64,000 bases of DNA from Tetrahymena thermophila SB210 (GCF_000189635.1 NW_002476336.1:124001-188000); one strand, 5' to 3'. Counted from the stretch's first letter, positions 50,453 through 63,900 are shown. A program made the numbers and translations. The notes: a model not told the origin generated them from the letters alone.

Positions 50453-52067
50453 ATGAATGAGAATATAAAACAAAAAAGAATGATGAAGGAAATTGAGCAT
50501 TTAAGCAAAAATCCTTCTGAAGATTACACTGCTTCTCCTTTAAGTGTAAAAATTTTTTTAATTTATTCTTTATCGATATCATTCTATTTTCATTTTATTT
50601 ATCAATTTAAATAATTATTATTTAATTAGAATGACCTCTATACTTGGCATTTCACAATAAGAGGACCTACAGAAACAGAATTTGAGGAAGGAATTTATCA
50701 TGGAAAAATAATGTTCCCTTTTAATTATCCTCTTGAACCACCTGATATCTATTTTTTAAACGTAAATTAATATTCATTTTCCACTGAAAATTTGCTTTAA
50801 TATCATAGTAGAATGAATATTTATTTTTTTTATAATATAGAAAAGTGGAAGATTTGAAGTAAATTAAAAAATTTGTTTAACTATCACAGGTTTTCATGCT
50901 GAATAATGGAATGCTTCTTGGACTATGAGAACAATTTTAGAAGCTTTGATTAGCATGTTCCCAGAAAAAGAATAAGTATAGAGTGTAGGATCGATTGTTC
51001 ACTCTAATGATGTAAGAAAGAAATTAGCTAAAGAAAGTTGGAATTTTGAATGCGAAAAATGTGGGCCAATCAACAAAATTCTAAAATAAAGATAAAAATA
51101 ACCAAAAGAACCATAAGTTAATAAAAATTTAGGTAATTCTCAAGCTTAAAATGAATAAAATGTTGAGGAAACAATAGAAATAGCGAAAGAAATAGATATA
51201 GAAAAAGAAAAATAGAATTTAGATAATTTAGAATAAAAGATATAAAAACTATAATAAGAAAAGCCTAAAATTAATACACTTTAAACTAATATCTAGCAAA
51301 AAAGAGAGCCCATAAATTTATAAAACCAAAGCCAAGTTTATTAATAGGAAAGATAATATAGCTTCGAATAAGGTTTTTTTTATTTAAAATAAAATAAATT
51401 CTTAATATTTTTTATGAAAAATAGTTGCCAAAAATTTAGAAGAAGTAGTAAATGTAATCAATTCTATTAGAATTATAAGCAATGATAGTCAAACTAAAGA
51501 GAAAGAAAAAGCTAATCCAAGTAATTTTATCCATAAATTTCAATTTTTATTAAAATTGTTTAATTTAAAATAGAAAATGAATAGTCTAATCCTCAAAAAT
51601 AAAACGATTCAGATTAGCAAAAAGAAAATTAAAAAAATTCAGATCTTAAACAAAAGTAAGATTTAGGGAATCAAAATTAAATGAGTGATTAGAATAAAGA
51701 AAAATAACAACAATAAGAGCCTGAAGAAGAGGAAAAATAATAGTAAAACCAGAGTAGAGAATAAAATATTAATGAATTAGAAACAAACAGGCTTAATAAT
51801 TAAGATAATAAAAGTTAAAATGAATAGGATAATATTAATTTAAATTAAGAAAATTAAAAAGACTTAGAAGAAAGTAAATTAGATTAACCAAATCCATAAT
51901 AAAAAGATTAGGAAAACTCAAATCCTGATAATGAATAGTAAGTGCCTCAAAGTGAAGAAAGCAAGTAGGAAGCAATTTAGAAAGTAAAAAAGCTAGATGC
52001 TTTGTTATTAGTAACCTCAATAATGTTTATTTTATATCTTACTTTTCTCTTTCAATATAATATCTGA
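50453..52067 (+). CDS. Tail-anchored ubiquitin-conjugating enzyme, Ubc6/UBE2J type
   Basis: Five exons (50453-50545, 50630-50761, 50841-51372, 51425-51520, 51574-52067) encode 448 aa. The UBC fold occupies about 5-155: TWHFTIRGPTETEFEEGIYH, FPFNYPLEPPDIYF, then KICLTITGFHAEQWNASW with the probable catalytic Cys87. This Cys-Leu-(Ser/Thr)-Ile-(Thr)-x-(F/Y)-H context is characteristic of UBE2J/Ubc6 rather than ordinary E2s, which use an HPN-type site. The C-terminus has a hydrophobic helix (ALLLVTSIMFILYLTFLF) followed by four residues, so it should be tail-anchored in the ER with the enzyme in the cytosol, as in ERAD. Between the two lies about 270 residues of Gln/Glu/Lys/Asn-rich, probably coiled or disordered sequence, far longer than in yeast or human homologues. 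Intron 3 and 4 boundaries are inferred. Confidence 0.92.
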
Positions 52068-52654
52068 AAAATATTTATTTAGTTAAATTGATCAATTTAT
52101 GATAAAGAGAAAAATAATTTTATTGTTTTTTGATCATTTAAATTAATTAATATATTAAAGAAGTAATTATTTTAAGATTTATAATCTATAAATGCATATA
52201 TTTGTAGATTTTTCAAGATATCAAAGATATAGTGAATGAATCTTTTGTTACTTAAAATAAATACATTTAAATAAAATCATCTTACTAAATAAACATGATT
52301 ATTGACCAAATTAAATAAAATTGCTATTTTAATTTAAAATATTTTTCTAAAGAAGTATTCTATTTTATAATAAAATAAATAATGATACAAATCTCAAATT
52401 AACTTTATCAATAAAAACTCTAAATTATAATATCCATTAAAAAAATTTAGAAGAACTTAAAGTAAAATTCTATATTAAAAAATTTTGATAACTAAGAGTC
52501 ATGTAAATGAAGTTTTTATTTACCTGATTATATTTCATAACAATTAAGTAAAACATGTATCAATAAATTTGTTTAATTAATATAAATGATTTTCATTAGA
52601 TCATAAATAGTAAATATTATTATATAAGTGTTAAAAAAAATATTTTTTTTGGAA
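52068..52654. other. Convergent intergenic spacer
   Basis: AT-rich DNA between the 3' ends of the E2 (+) and the Sfr1/Mei5-like gene (-). I see nothing in it. Confidence 0.6.
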
Positions 52655-53272
52655 TCAACTAGTAAAATCTTAATCAACAGGATTATATCCTACAACATGA
52701 GGATCAATTTTAAGCATATCAACAACTTGGTTAAGAGTCTTATTATTTTTTAAAAGAATAAATAAATATTTTTACAAAATAATTTAAAATTTTACCATAT
52801 CTGGATATTATTAAGAAACTAGCTTATGAAGCTCAATAATACCTTCTTAACTAGCTTCTTTCCATCTTTGTATCATTTAACTAAGCTCTTTTATTTCTTT
52901 TATTTCTTTTTATTTTAAATCATCAGACTTCTAGTCCCCCTTTTATAAATCTTGTATTTCTTTTTCAAGTTACTGGATACCTCTTTCTAATTTTACGCAT
53001 TCATCAATTACTTTACTTCTATCTATCACTGGAGCTACTCTTATTTTTTTTTTCTAAACAACAAAATCCTTTCTTTAAAACTTGTTGGGCTATTTAGCAA
53101 TTTCTTCCCTTTTTTTTCTTATTTCTTCCTTTTTTTATAATTCTGCATACTGTTCTGTCAAATTAGTAGCAATTAATGCTGGCTCTATATTTGTTGGAAC
53201 AATAATAATAGGGTATTCAGGATTTATGGGTAAATTTTAACTTTCTTTCTTTTGATAGTTAAGCTTTTTCAT
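52655..53272 (-). CDS. Probable Sfr1/Mei5-like recombination accessory protein
   Basis: Two exons on the minus strand (53272-52796, 52738-52655) encode 186 aa. The first 70 residues are polar and lysine/glutamate-rich. Residues about 90-150 look like a coiled coil. The C-terminal block IQRWKEASQEGIIELHKLV, followed by LNQVVDMLKIDPHVVGYNP and DQDF at the end, resembles the conserved C-terminus of Sfr1/Mei5, where a W-containing helix and a short LTQLID-like helix lead to a Y-N/D-x(n)-E/D-F ending. In yeasts and mammals that protein pairs with Swi5/Sae3 to stimulate Rad51/Dmc1 strand exchange. A separate Swi5 partner is not in this window. The short second exon carries the diagnostic end. The match is pattern recognition over about 55 residues, so treat it as probable. 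Confidence 0.66.
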
Positions 53273-54042
53273 TTTAAAATTTGTTTTGCTTGTGTTGATA
53301 ATAATTATGTTTATTATAAAATTCTAAATTAACTTTTGTATTGACTTGAACTTTAAAATTTTGAATTTGGATTATAATCCCGCTATTAACAATTTAATAC
53401 TAATAAATCCTATTTACAATATACGCGCATAATAATATGTTTGAAATTTATTATATTGTTAAAAAGCATGATTCTTACTTACATAGTTCAAAAATATAAA
53501 ATAAATATTTATATTTTTAGATTTAAAATAAATTAATTAATTTTTTAAAATTATTTTTAAATTCAATAAAACTAAATAAATGTTCAAATTTAATTACAAA
53601 ACAAATTTCCAATCATTTTTTTAATTTAAAAGTTGATTTTATAATTTACTCATTTTAAAGTTATGTAAATTAACATATCTTCAAATCAAATGAACAAAAA
53701 ATAAAAATTTAAATTTAATTTGCTAAACTTATTTTTTAAATATATAAAAATTTTTAAGAAAAAGAAATTAGATTTTAATAAATTAATACATTAATATTGT
53801 TTATTATACTCTAATCCTGCATTTTTTTTGTAATCCCAGCATTAAAAATAAATTATAAAGCAAAATATTTTTTTAATTATAAATCCTGTCAAATAAAAAA
53901 AATTTTCATATTAGTTTTAGATTATTACTAGAAATTAATAAAATAAAAAATTTTTTTAGTTTTAATGTTTTATAAGATATAATTGATATATAAAGCTAGT
54001 TAGTTATTAACATATAATTATTTTCTTTTTTTTATAAATTTT
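53273..54042. other. Intergenic spacer
   Basis: AT-rich spacer holding the 3' end of the multi-DOMON gene and the promoter side of the Sfr1/Mei5-like gene, both on the minus strand. I see no gene. Confidence 0.55.
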
Positions 54043-57000
54043 TCAAAATAATAATATTATTATCATATATAAGCTAAAGAGACAGCTTACGATACTGCTA
54101 TAGTTCCATATAACTGAGTTAGTGTTGTTAGTTGTAGTAGAGTTATTAAAAAGACTACAGTTTTATGGATCAGGACCTGTACATTTCAAACATCCAGTAG
54201 AACATTGTTGTTATCTAGAAAGAGTAACTCCATTTACTGTATAAACAGAAGTATGCTTATTAAAAACTTAAGTTGCTCCGAATGCAAAAATGAGATTTAT
54301 TTGTGAATTAAAATTCAAAGGTATGTCGTAAGTAGTATCTGGCGAAATAGCTGATCTGACCCAAGTACAATCTAAATTAGATCCAGCTAATGTTCCTTTA
54401 ATAGTCACTAGATTTTGAGAAAGATCTAAAAGAGGTTATACATGACCTATTTAGAATATAATATAAGTAATTTATTAAAATAATCTTAGATACCTAGTGA
54501 ATAACGGTCTTCTACTTAAACTATTGTTGAAGGTATTCTTACAATGTGCATGTCAGTATTAAGCATACTACCATTAAAACCTACTCCAAACCATCTGAAT
54601 AGAGTAAAATAAATTATAACTAAAATTATTTAATAAAATATTTACCCTGGTGAAGTTCCCACAGCTCTAAAGTATATATAACTACCACCTGCATCATATC
54701 CTTTATGATTATATTTTAAAATAATTAGATTATTTCTAGAGTTATAAATTTTTATACCATAATAAAAAACAAAATTTGAGTTGACATCTACTCTATTCCA
54801 TACTGAAGGAGTGGAATTTATACAAGTACCAAAGTAAGAAATTTTATTCACTGATGAACAAGTTAAGCAATTAGACTGGCCGGGACCTGAGCAAGTTGCA
54901 CAGCTTGGATCACAGTTTGTTCCAGGATTAATACAAATACTTGGAGCATTTCCTGATAAAATTGTACCTTTAATTTTAATGAGTTGATTAATAAAAGAAT
55001 AAGATAACAAATTATTTCAAACCAGAAGGGCAAGATAAACAATCAGTTGTTTCAGGTCCTTAGCAAGTCAAACATGAACTATCACATACTTATTTTGTAA
55101 GAAAATATACATTATCTATGCTGTAAACTGCAGTATGAGCATCAAATGTATCAGATGCTCCATATGCAAAGCTTAAAGAGTATGCTCTAGAATCAATAAT
55201 AGCATCAAATTTAGTATCTTAGTCTGCAACCACTCTCATAAATGTTACATCCCAAGTATTTGCCCCTGATCTTCCACCAGTGATGTAATAGTAATCTTTT
55301 GAGCCACCTTATCCTATGTCATCGCTAGGAAGATAATTGTGATATTATGAAAATTTATCTTCAATTATAGTGTTTCCATTAACCATTCTCAAGACAATCA
55401 TATCCATCTGCTATTTTACTTTTTAAAACGCCATACCTAGCCAACTAAATATGATATAAAGTTATTATTAAATTAATTGCATTTAAAAATTATGAATGTT
55501 AATTTACCCACTAGGGCCAGTTCCTTTTAGTCTAAAATATATATTTTATAATGCTGTATCATAACCATAATAAAGATAAAGATTAGTTCCAGTAATTGGT
55601 ATCTTATTCCAAAAAGTAGGAGACTATGGAACACAGAGTCCTCCTGCTTATAAATACTAATTGTTGGCACATGTTATGCAATTAGAGGCAGTTGGACCTG
55701 TGCAAGTCTGGCATGTCTAATAGCAGGGTTATTAATTAAGTACACAAGGAGAAGGAGAAGAAGCTGAAAGTAAAAACCCTGATTAACAACTTGTGCATTA
55801 ATAAAGCTCTGGGCCTATTTTAATTATTGAATAAACTTACAAAAAAATAAATTATCTTTTTAACTAACCTGTGCATGACTAACATGTCTAATCACATATC
55901 TATGTAGTCTTTAAGATAGTAGTAATTGTAAAATATTAAGAGTGACCAGTTAAAATATCACTAGGGCCATAAGCAAAAGACAAATAAAAATAAATGTTTG
56001 GCTAGAAGGTAAAATCTAAACCTTATGTCGAATCTCCTATTAATTCAAATAAATTAATAAATATATTTTTTTAGTGTAATTTATTATTTATTTATGCATT
56101 CAATACCTGTATTGCAAGCTCTAACGAAGTAAATATCCCAATAACCTAATGAATCTCTTCCTCCTTAAATGTATTGTAAATCGTTTTTACCACCAATATT
56201 AGTATCCAACACTAATATTAAATTTATGAATATATAAATATTATGATTGTTGAGAACACAAATATAAAATTGTTTACTAGGTTGTGCTTAAGAGAAAGAT
56301 GCTCTATCTTCTATAAGAATATTACCATTACTTTATCTGAATGTCCACATATCAGCTATTATTAATTAATAATAATTATTAGATATTATCCTTCACTTTA
56401 ATTTATTTATCTATTTGTTACTTTTTAAATGTTTGCTTTATGCTAAGTTTCTGTCCATGAACCCAAATCCTATCCAACCTTTAATGTTTTAAATCAAACT
56501 TTTATGTGATTAATTATTTTATAAAATATATTACCATTATTTTGACCAGTAATTCTAAAGTAAATGTTAGTTTAGCTTGAATCAAAACCATAGTAAACAG
56601 TAAAATTTGCTTGGTTAAAGTAAATCTTATTCCAATACAAAGGATATGAAGAAATACAGCTACCACCATAAACAACTTTGATAGTACTTAAACAAGTTAT
56701 ACACTTATTAATATTAGATGTTTGGCAAGTAGCGCATGGAGGATTACAACCAGTTGTTTTAACACTTACACATTAATTTGGAGCTGACCTGTTAAAATAA
56801 AAATAATTAATTTTTTTTTTTTAGATTGAAGTAAAAATACCCAGCAAGAGCATATCCAGTTGCACAACTGAGACAGTCTGTAATTTCAGGACCTGAACAT
56901 GTAATACAATTAGGAGCACATACTTATGTTTTAAGGAATTATTAAGTTGGTAGAGCAACAGTTTTAAACGTTGCACCAGACTAAATAGTGGGATCTGTAG

Positions 57001-59840
57001 ATGTTGTGTCATAATAAATAATTACACCTTTATAGTTATCATCTATCACTTAGTCACTACTACCTACTACAGAAGCTTTTATTATATGAATTTAATTGAA
57101 TATATAATAAGTTAACTTGAATTAATGTTATACGAATAGCTTATCTAGACATAATAGCGTTTAAATTTGTATTAGTCCATATTGATGAAGGTATTGTTTA
57201 AACAAGCTAAATACTATCAGTAGGAGAATTTGCATTACCTTTGAAACAATCAGACCCATCTTTTTTATAAAATAGTTTTAGAATATAAAACAAAGAAAAT
57301 TAAATACTTGAACAGCTAGCATCCTTAACTGGAATACTTGTAGGTGAAATGCCTGGCTTAGAAAATTGGAAGGTATCTTTTGATGCTATTGAAAAAATTT
57401 AATTATTTTTTACAATTTCAGAAAATCAAGAGAAAAATTTTTATAATAAATACGTGTAAATGCTCCACTATTAGTTGTACTAAAAAGAACACCTACCCAT
57501 CCTTGAATAGTACCCACAAATTTAAAGTAGATAAACTCAAAGCTAGAGTCCCAACCTATTTTACCCAAAAATTAAGTTAAAAAAAATTTTTATTAAATAA
57601 ATAGATAGATAAATGAAACTAAGTACCATAATAAAAAGAAAGATCTGTTGTTCCTAAATCTACTTTATTCCAAAATAGAGTATTAGATGTTATGCATCTA
57701 CCACCTAAAAGAGGAGAGTAATATAAAAACTAAAAAAATTTATTTATTTTATCTTTCGATATTTGTAAATTAAAAATTTACTTTTGTGGAGTCTGTACAA
57801 GAAGTACAGCCATCATTATATGATGTAAGGCACTAAGCACAGTCTGAATGACAAGGAATAATTTTTTTAATGCATATACCAGGTCCGCTTATAGGATAAT
57901 GTGGATCAAATTAGTAACCTATAGCACATGTTGTACAGTCTTATTATTCAGGACCTAAACAATCTAGTTACTAATTAGAGCAGTTAGGACAAAACTTTTA
58001 GATTAAATTAAATATTTGAGAAATATATTTTTTAAATGATTGATAAATTACTTTTGTATTTACTAGTGAGCTACTTGCTGGAGTTGTTATAGGATATGTT
58101 AATTAAGATATTTTTTAATAATGCTTATTGTTCATCATATTTGCACTATCCCAAGGAAGAAGACCAACAACCATAGAAAAAGAATATGATGTAGGAGTTT
58201 GAGGTAAGGGTAAACATGGGCCAGCATTAAAAAAATTACATTATACTAAAGTTTTAACATCATTATTTAAATCATAATAAGCAGCAAAAGCTCCTTAATC
58301 AAAGTAAGCAGTATTTTTAAGATCTTCTAAATCACACATTCTTACTACACTCACATCCCATTTAGACGAACCATCATACCCACCTCTTGCATATACATAA
58401 TTTTGTGCAGTATCTTTTACAGGATAATAAGCTGCATTACCTGGTGGAGGTGTCAAAGGGAAAGTCAGAGGGGATTCAGAATGATAATCTGTTACATCAG
58501 CTAATAAATTAAAATAGAAATTAATATTATTATTTTAATTATTTTTTTTAAATAATACGAGTTGCTGTTGCAGAATATCCACTTAGATAAGTAATTATTA
58601 CCATATCATTAAATGGAGCAGTGCCACTTTTGTGAGTATTTTAAAAAGAAAAACCTATCCAACTTAATTATAATAAAAAAGTATTTAATAATATAAATTT
58701 CCATATTTTTGAGATACGAAGGAGTTTAACCAGGAGTTGAAGTTATCATACTTTAATTAACAACAATTCTAAAATAACAGTAGTTAAATGTGTTTTATTT
58801 TCTAAATCCATAGTATATTGAGGCATTAAATTTGTCATTCATGTATTCAAATTTATTCCATTAAGATTGTTGTGATGGAGGAGTTGCTGGCTAAGGAAGA
58901 TAGTCGGGATCTCTATAGACACAGTAGTTATGAACAGAGACCTGTAAAAATATTAATTTGTTCAAAATTATTTCTTTATTTTAAATTTACCATTTAAGGG
59001 TCTGCACAGCTTAAGCAATCATTATAATTAGGACCATCACATTACCCTGCGGCACATATACCATGACAGTATTTTTAACTGTACAAAGTAATAGTATATG
59101 TAAATCTCTAAGTACCTCCTAATTAATTATTTTTTTAAAAGTTTTTCTTTTGATTTTATTATCTATTAGAAAGATATATATATACCTCCTGAACTCACAA
59201 TAAATTGAATATTCATAGGTTAGTTAAGAACAATTTAAAAGCCATTAGCGGGATTAATTAACCTAGTGTACTGGTTAAAATAATCCCAGTAATTTGTATT
59301 CATATTATTTGGTTGACCTGGATCATCACATTAAACATTAGTAGTTACAGGTGTGGCTCCAGAAGGTGTTCCGTTAGTATAAAATCTTTTAAGAATTTAA
59401 TATATTAAATATTAAAAAAAAAAATGTATAAAATAAGAATTACTAATCTAAAACATTGCAAACATAGGTGGCAAGTGGTTTACTTACTTGAAAAACCATT
59501 GAATATACACTTTGAGTTGTACTTCCAAAAACTTAATTATATTATAAGTAATTTTTATAATTGCAACTAATTTAAAATTATTACTCAATTCTAATTGTGA
59601 TATATTGGTTACTGGTGGTGTACTTAAAAAGTAAAAGTATAATTAAGAAGGATTTGTTTTAGATATGCCATAAAAAAGAGAGAAACCACTGTTTGTTAGA
59701 TCTATTCTATTTACATACTTTGTATTAGTTAATATTTTGTATTTTATAGAAGGGTCTCTTGTGTTTTAAGCTAAAACTGCTCTTTAATAATTTGTGTAGA
59801 GAACTATAAATAGAACACAAAGATGTGTATAAATTCTCAT
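54043..59840 (-). CDS. Six-DOMON, cysteine-rich, probably GPI-anchored surface protein
   Basis: Exons, 5' to 3': 59840-59585, 59531-59444, 59385-59186, 59118-58991, 58941-58718, 58662-58559, 58500-58052, 57994-57782, 57729-57627, 57555-57454, 57385-57308, 57259-57134, 57075-56841, 56788-56535, 56478-56422, 56355-56278, 56211-56107, 56036-55869, 55814-55508, 55444-55023, 54967-54646, 54594-54494, 54446-54043. Together they give 1507 aa. A signal peptide (MRIYTHLCVLFIVLYTN) precedes six modules near residues 38-205, 245-480, 575-740, 815-975, 1060-1215 and 1305-1455. Each runs from a W-N-(K/R)-(V/I)-D-like strand and YYG, through G-W-(I/L/F)-G-(x)-(A/G)-F and I-(I/V)-E-D-(R/K), to a late (F)AYG/FAFG-x(n)-H/HT strand, matching DOMON. 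Linkers carry C-x2-C-x(2,3)-GP-x(n)-C-x2-C repeats. The C-terminus (NNSTTTNNTNS, polar gap, hydrophobic end LYMIIILLF) suggests a GPI signal. DOMON folds bind haem or sugars; the ligand here is unknown. Confidence 0.85.
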
Positions 59841-60950
59841 ACTGATAGACACTTAATAGGATGTATTCTACTTCTATTTTAATCAAAAATGAATTTAATT
59901 TATATTACAACCTTTCTTTACTCTTATTTTATCTTATTTGCTTCTAAATTAATTATCAATATATATTAAATTAAATATAAAAATTTTGGTGTAGATGTAA
60001 ATCCCTTTGTTAAATCTATTTTTATAGAGATTAATTCAAAATCAAAATACGATTTTCAATATTATCAAAGATACTTTCTTTTTTATTTTATAATTGTAAA
60101 CTATTGGTGGTTTGGAGCATTGATTTATATTTTATATTTCATATTTATAATAATCTAAAATATGTGGTATAGAATTCGTGTTTAAGATTTAATTGAAAAA
60201 TTAAATTCACAATATTAATTTTATGATATTAAATATTAGTAATGCTTATTTATATAATAATATTTTTTTAGATTAAACTAATAAAGGTAGCTAAAAAAAT
60301 GAATTCAATTATTAAGAAGAGCAAAAACTAGTTTAAAAATTTCATAAAAATTATATAAAAACTTAAATAAACAAATAAAATGAATAAATATTTAATTTTG
60401 GTGTTACTATTTGTTTATACACTATGATTTTATTTCAAAGTATTTGCTTTTTATAGCTAAAAATTTTTTTACAATTTAATTTTTTAATGTATATAAAAGT
60501 AGATGGTTACTAAAAATGTAAAAAACTAAATAATTAATTTAAAGCTTGGTGAAAAACTATTAGAGGTATATTCCCTTTTGAAGAAACTTTGATATACTTT
60601 TTTTGATATTTCTAAATATATTTAAGCTAAGTATATAATTCTACAAAGGTATTTACAAATTTTATCAATAAAATAAATTTTAATTTTTAAATATTAAATT
60701 TTATAAAAATCATTAAATTATATTTTACCTATTTTAGTAAATTTTAAAAGAATGATTTATCTTTCAAAGATAATTTTAATATGAATCTATCTATCTTTTT
60801 TTACTTATTTAATTTAATAGCAAAGTAAACTTATTAATATTATTCAAGTCTTATCAAACATAATATTTAATTACTTTAATAACATATTTTTTTAGTTGTT
60901 AATAAAGTAGGATAAACAACATAAATAGTTTTTAAAATCAGAAATATTAT
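59841..60950. other. Divergent intergenic region
   Basis: AT-rich DNA between the starts of the multi-DOMON gene (-) and the coiled-coil gene (+). It should contain both promoters. No further feature is visible. Confidence 0.55.
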
Positions 60951-63900
60951 ATGCAAAAAAGTATTCAAAAAATAAACTAAGTAGATTTAGATACTGCTAA
61001 ATTACAATAAGCTAGTTAAGAATTAACTTTCTAAAAAAATTTTGATGTTTATGATGAAAGTCTTTTGCAATCTATTGAAAATATACAAAAAAAATATAAA
61101 TCATCATAAAATTTAGAAAATTTGTAAAAAAATGAAGACTTTAAATCTAAAGATTGGTCTGAATAAGTTTAGCACATACTTTTGACAAAATTGGTTCCTA
61201 CATACTTAAGTGATGTCTCATAATAAATTGTTTATTCATTTAATAATGAATTAGAATTAAAAACTTAATTTCTGTAAGAATAAGTTAGCAGTCACTAGCT
61301 TAAATTAGGAGAGAAATAAAGAGAAATAGATCGTCTGAGTTTAGACATTAATTTTTTAAGCAAGAAGGAATAAGAAAGAGAGGTCCTTTACGAATAAAAA
61401 TGGAATGATATTTTAAATTAAATCATAAAGAGAGAATAAGAATTTAGTTAAATCTGTCAAGAAAAAACGAAATATTGGATAGAAAGGATTAACGAAATTA
61501 CTACTTTGTTTCTAGAAGTCAAGAATTTTGTTATGGCTATCAAAAATTATATACCAAGAGAAGTATATATGGGAGAATTATTTAGATTTAAAAAGCTTTT
61601 TAGTATTGAAGAGTTGATGGAAAAAAGCATTTACTCATAAAATCACTAAGTAATTTGGGAGCTCTATCATGATTTAGAAACTTAGATGAGATCTTTTTAA
61701 ACAGAAAAAGAAATTCTGTAGTTAAATTTGAATTAATATAAGCAATAGTGTGAGTTACTTGAAAAAAAACTTTAAAGATAGAATATGGAAATCCTAGAAT
61801 ATTAATAAAAGATTTTATATTTGGAAGAAGATAATGCATTTTATATATAAGAAATCGAAGAAGTAAAAAGAGAATCGGAGTAGGTATCTCAGAAGATTGA
61901 AAAAAACTGCTAGGAAATAATCATTAAAAAAAATTAATAAATAGAATAGTTTCATTAAAGGTATCTTTCAGTTATATCGAATATTGACTAGATTATTACT
62001 AGCTAAGACTAAAAAGTAATAAATCTTGAATCATTTTTAGCAAACTTAAACAAAGAGCAAATAGCACTCAAAAGAGAAAATTAAGAACTTATAAAAGAGC
62101 TTTAACATACAAACGAATAGAAATCTAGACAAGCAAAGATATATGAAGACTCTTTAGAGTATATGAAACAACAAAAAAAAAATTTAATTTATCAACATGA
62201 AAATTAGATTAAATCTGAAAAGTTGGCTTACGAAGAAAATATTAAAGCTATAAAAGAATAACTGAATGATAAAGCAAATAAATATTAAAGTCTCTACTCT
62301 AGTTTGTTATCAAAAATATAGTAAAATGCCTTTTATATTAAATTTTTAAAAAAATTAAAATATCAATTTGATTTTGTAGGCAGCAAGAACAAGCATTTAC
62401 TGAAAAAGAAAGTTATCTTTCATACCAGCAAATATAAGAAACAACTAGCTTAGACATGCTCAAGTAGATTAGCTCTTAAGAAGAAAAAGTAAAGTAAATA
62501 TTTTTGATTAAATTGAATTAAAAGAAAAAGTGAAGTAACTAAAATATATATTTTGTCTATAAAAGATAGAGTAGCTCACTGAATAAAATAACTTTTACAA
62601 ATAAGAAAATAATTTATTGAAGCAGAAAATAGAAAATTATGACAAAGAAATAAGTTAGCTAGAAAAAAATATATATAATTCCCAGTAAAAATACTAGAAA
62701 TGGTTTTAAGAAAATGAGGAAAATCAGATCAAGATAAAAGGTTTAACTTTAAAAATAGAGCAGCAAAGAAAAATTATAGATGAAAAAGAAAGTTAAATAT
62801 CTGAATTCATAGATAAACAGAAAAAATTTGATAAAGAATTCTTTTAGTAGAAAATGAATTTTGAGTTTGAAGCTAAATCTATAAAACAACAGAGCTAAAG
62901 AGAAGTAGATAAAATGAGGAGAGAATTAGATGATAAGCTTGACTAATAAATTCAAAAATTTAAACAAGAATTTCAAAGTAAGTTTATATCTAAAAAATTA
63001 TTTTTTAATTTTATTTAAATTTAAAAGAATAAAACTTAAATGAATTGACAGCTAAAAATTCAAGGGAATAAATTAAAAATAATAATAATAAATCAAATTA
63101 GTCTTAAACATAATTTGATTATGAATAAAATTATGATGTTCGATTAATTGTAGCGAAAGCTGTTAAATAAAGAGAGAGTGAGCTTTATGAAGAACATCAT
63201 TAAAATGTAGCTTAGCTTAAATAATTTTATGAAAACTCTTTTAAGCAGTTATATGAGGAATTAGATAAATAATAAAAGGCAAGCGAGTAACAATAAAAAT
63301 AACATTATGAAAACTTGTTATAAGACTCTAAAAAACACCATTCTAAACTTTAGGAATCCTTAATATCAGATAATTCAAATTCTTATGATATTATTTTAAA
63401 GGAAGAGCTTTAAAAGTCTTCTATGCTTGAAGGCCAATGTTTGTTATAGAAATAGTTAAATCTTGAATTGACGATAGATTTAAAAAAATAAACATTTTAA
63501 GTAGACTAACTATCTAAAAAAATTAAAGAACTAGAAGAAGAATCGTTGAAGCTTAAACATTAAGTGGAAGAATAGAATTTACAAGGTATAAAATAAAAAA
63601 AAACAGCTGATTAAAAACTTGCAGAAATAGATTATTTGTATAAAGTTGAAAAAGAAAAATATTTATCTACATTAAGAAGAGAAAAAGATTTATCTAAGTA
63701 ATTGTAAATTCTTTAGATAGAATATTAAGAGTAATTAAATGTGTAGAATAATTTATAAAGCAGTGAGCTTAAAGAAATTAAATAAGTTATAAAAAATTAA
63801 TATGAAGATTAGCTAAACAAAATTTGTATAGAATAATCAGTCTTTGTAAATAAAATACAAGAAGAATTTTCAAATTTCAAGGATTTATCGAACAAAAGAT

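Noticed and set aside
54642..55010. Independent 122-codon gene starting MLSYSFINQ
   Set aside because: Its first 14 or so codons are intron. The remainder is exon 21 of the multi-DOMON gene, including a Cys-x2-Cys linker and the start of module 6.
61600..61839. Minus-strand frame of 79 codons
   Set aside because: Antisense to the continuous coiled-coil frame of exon 1 of the gene starting at 60951.
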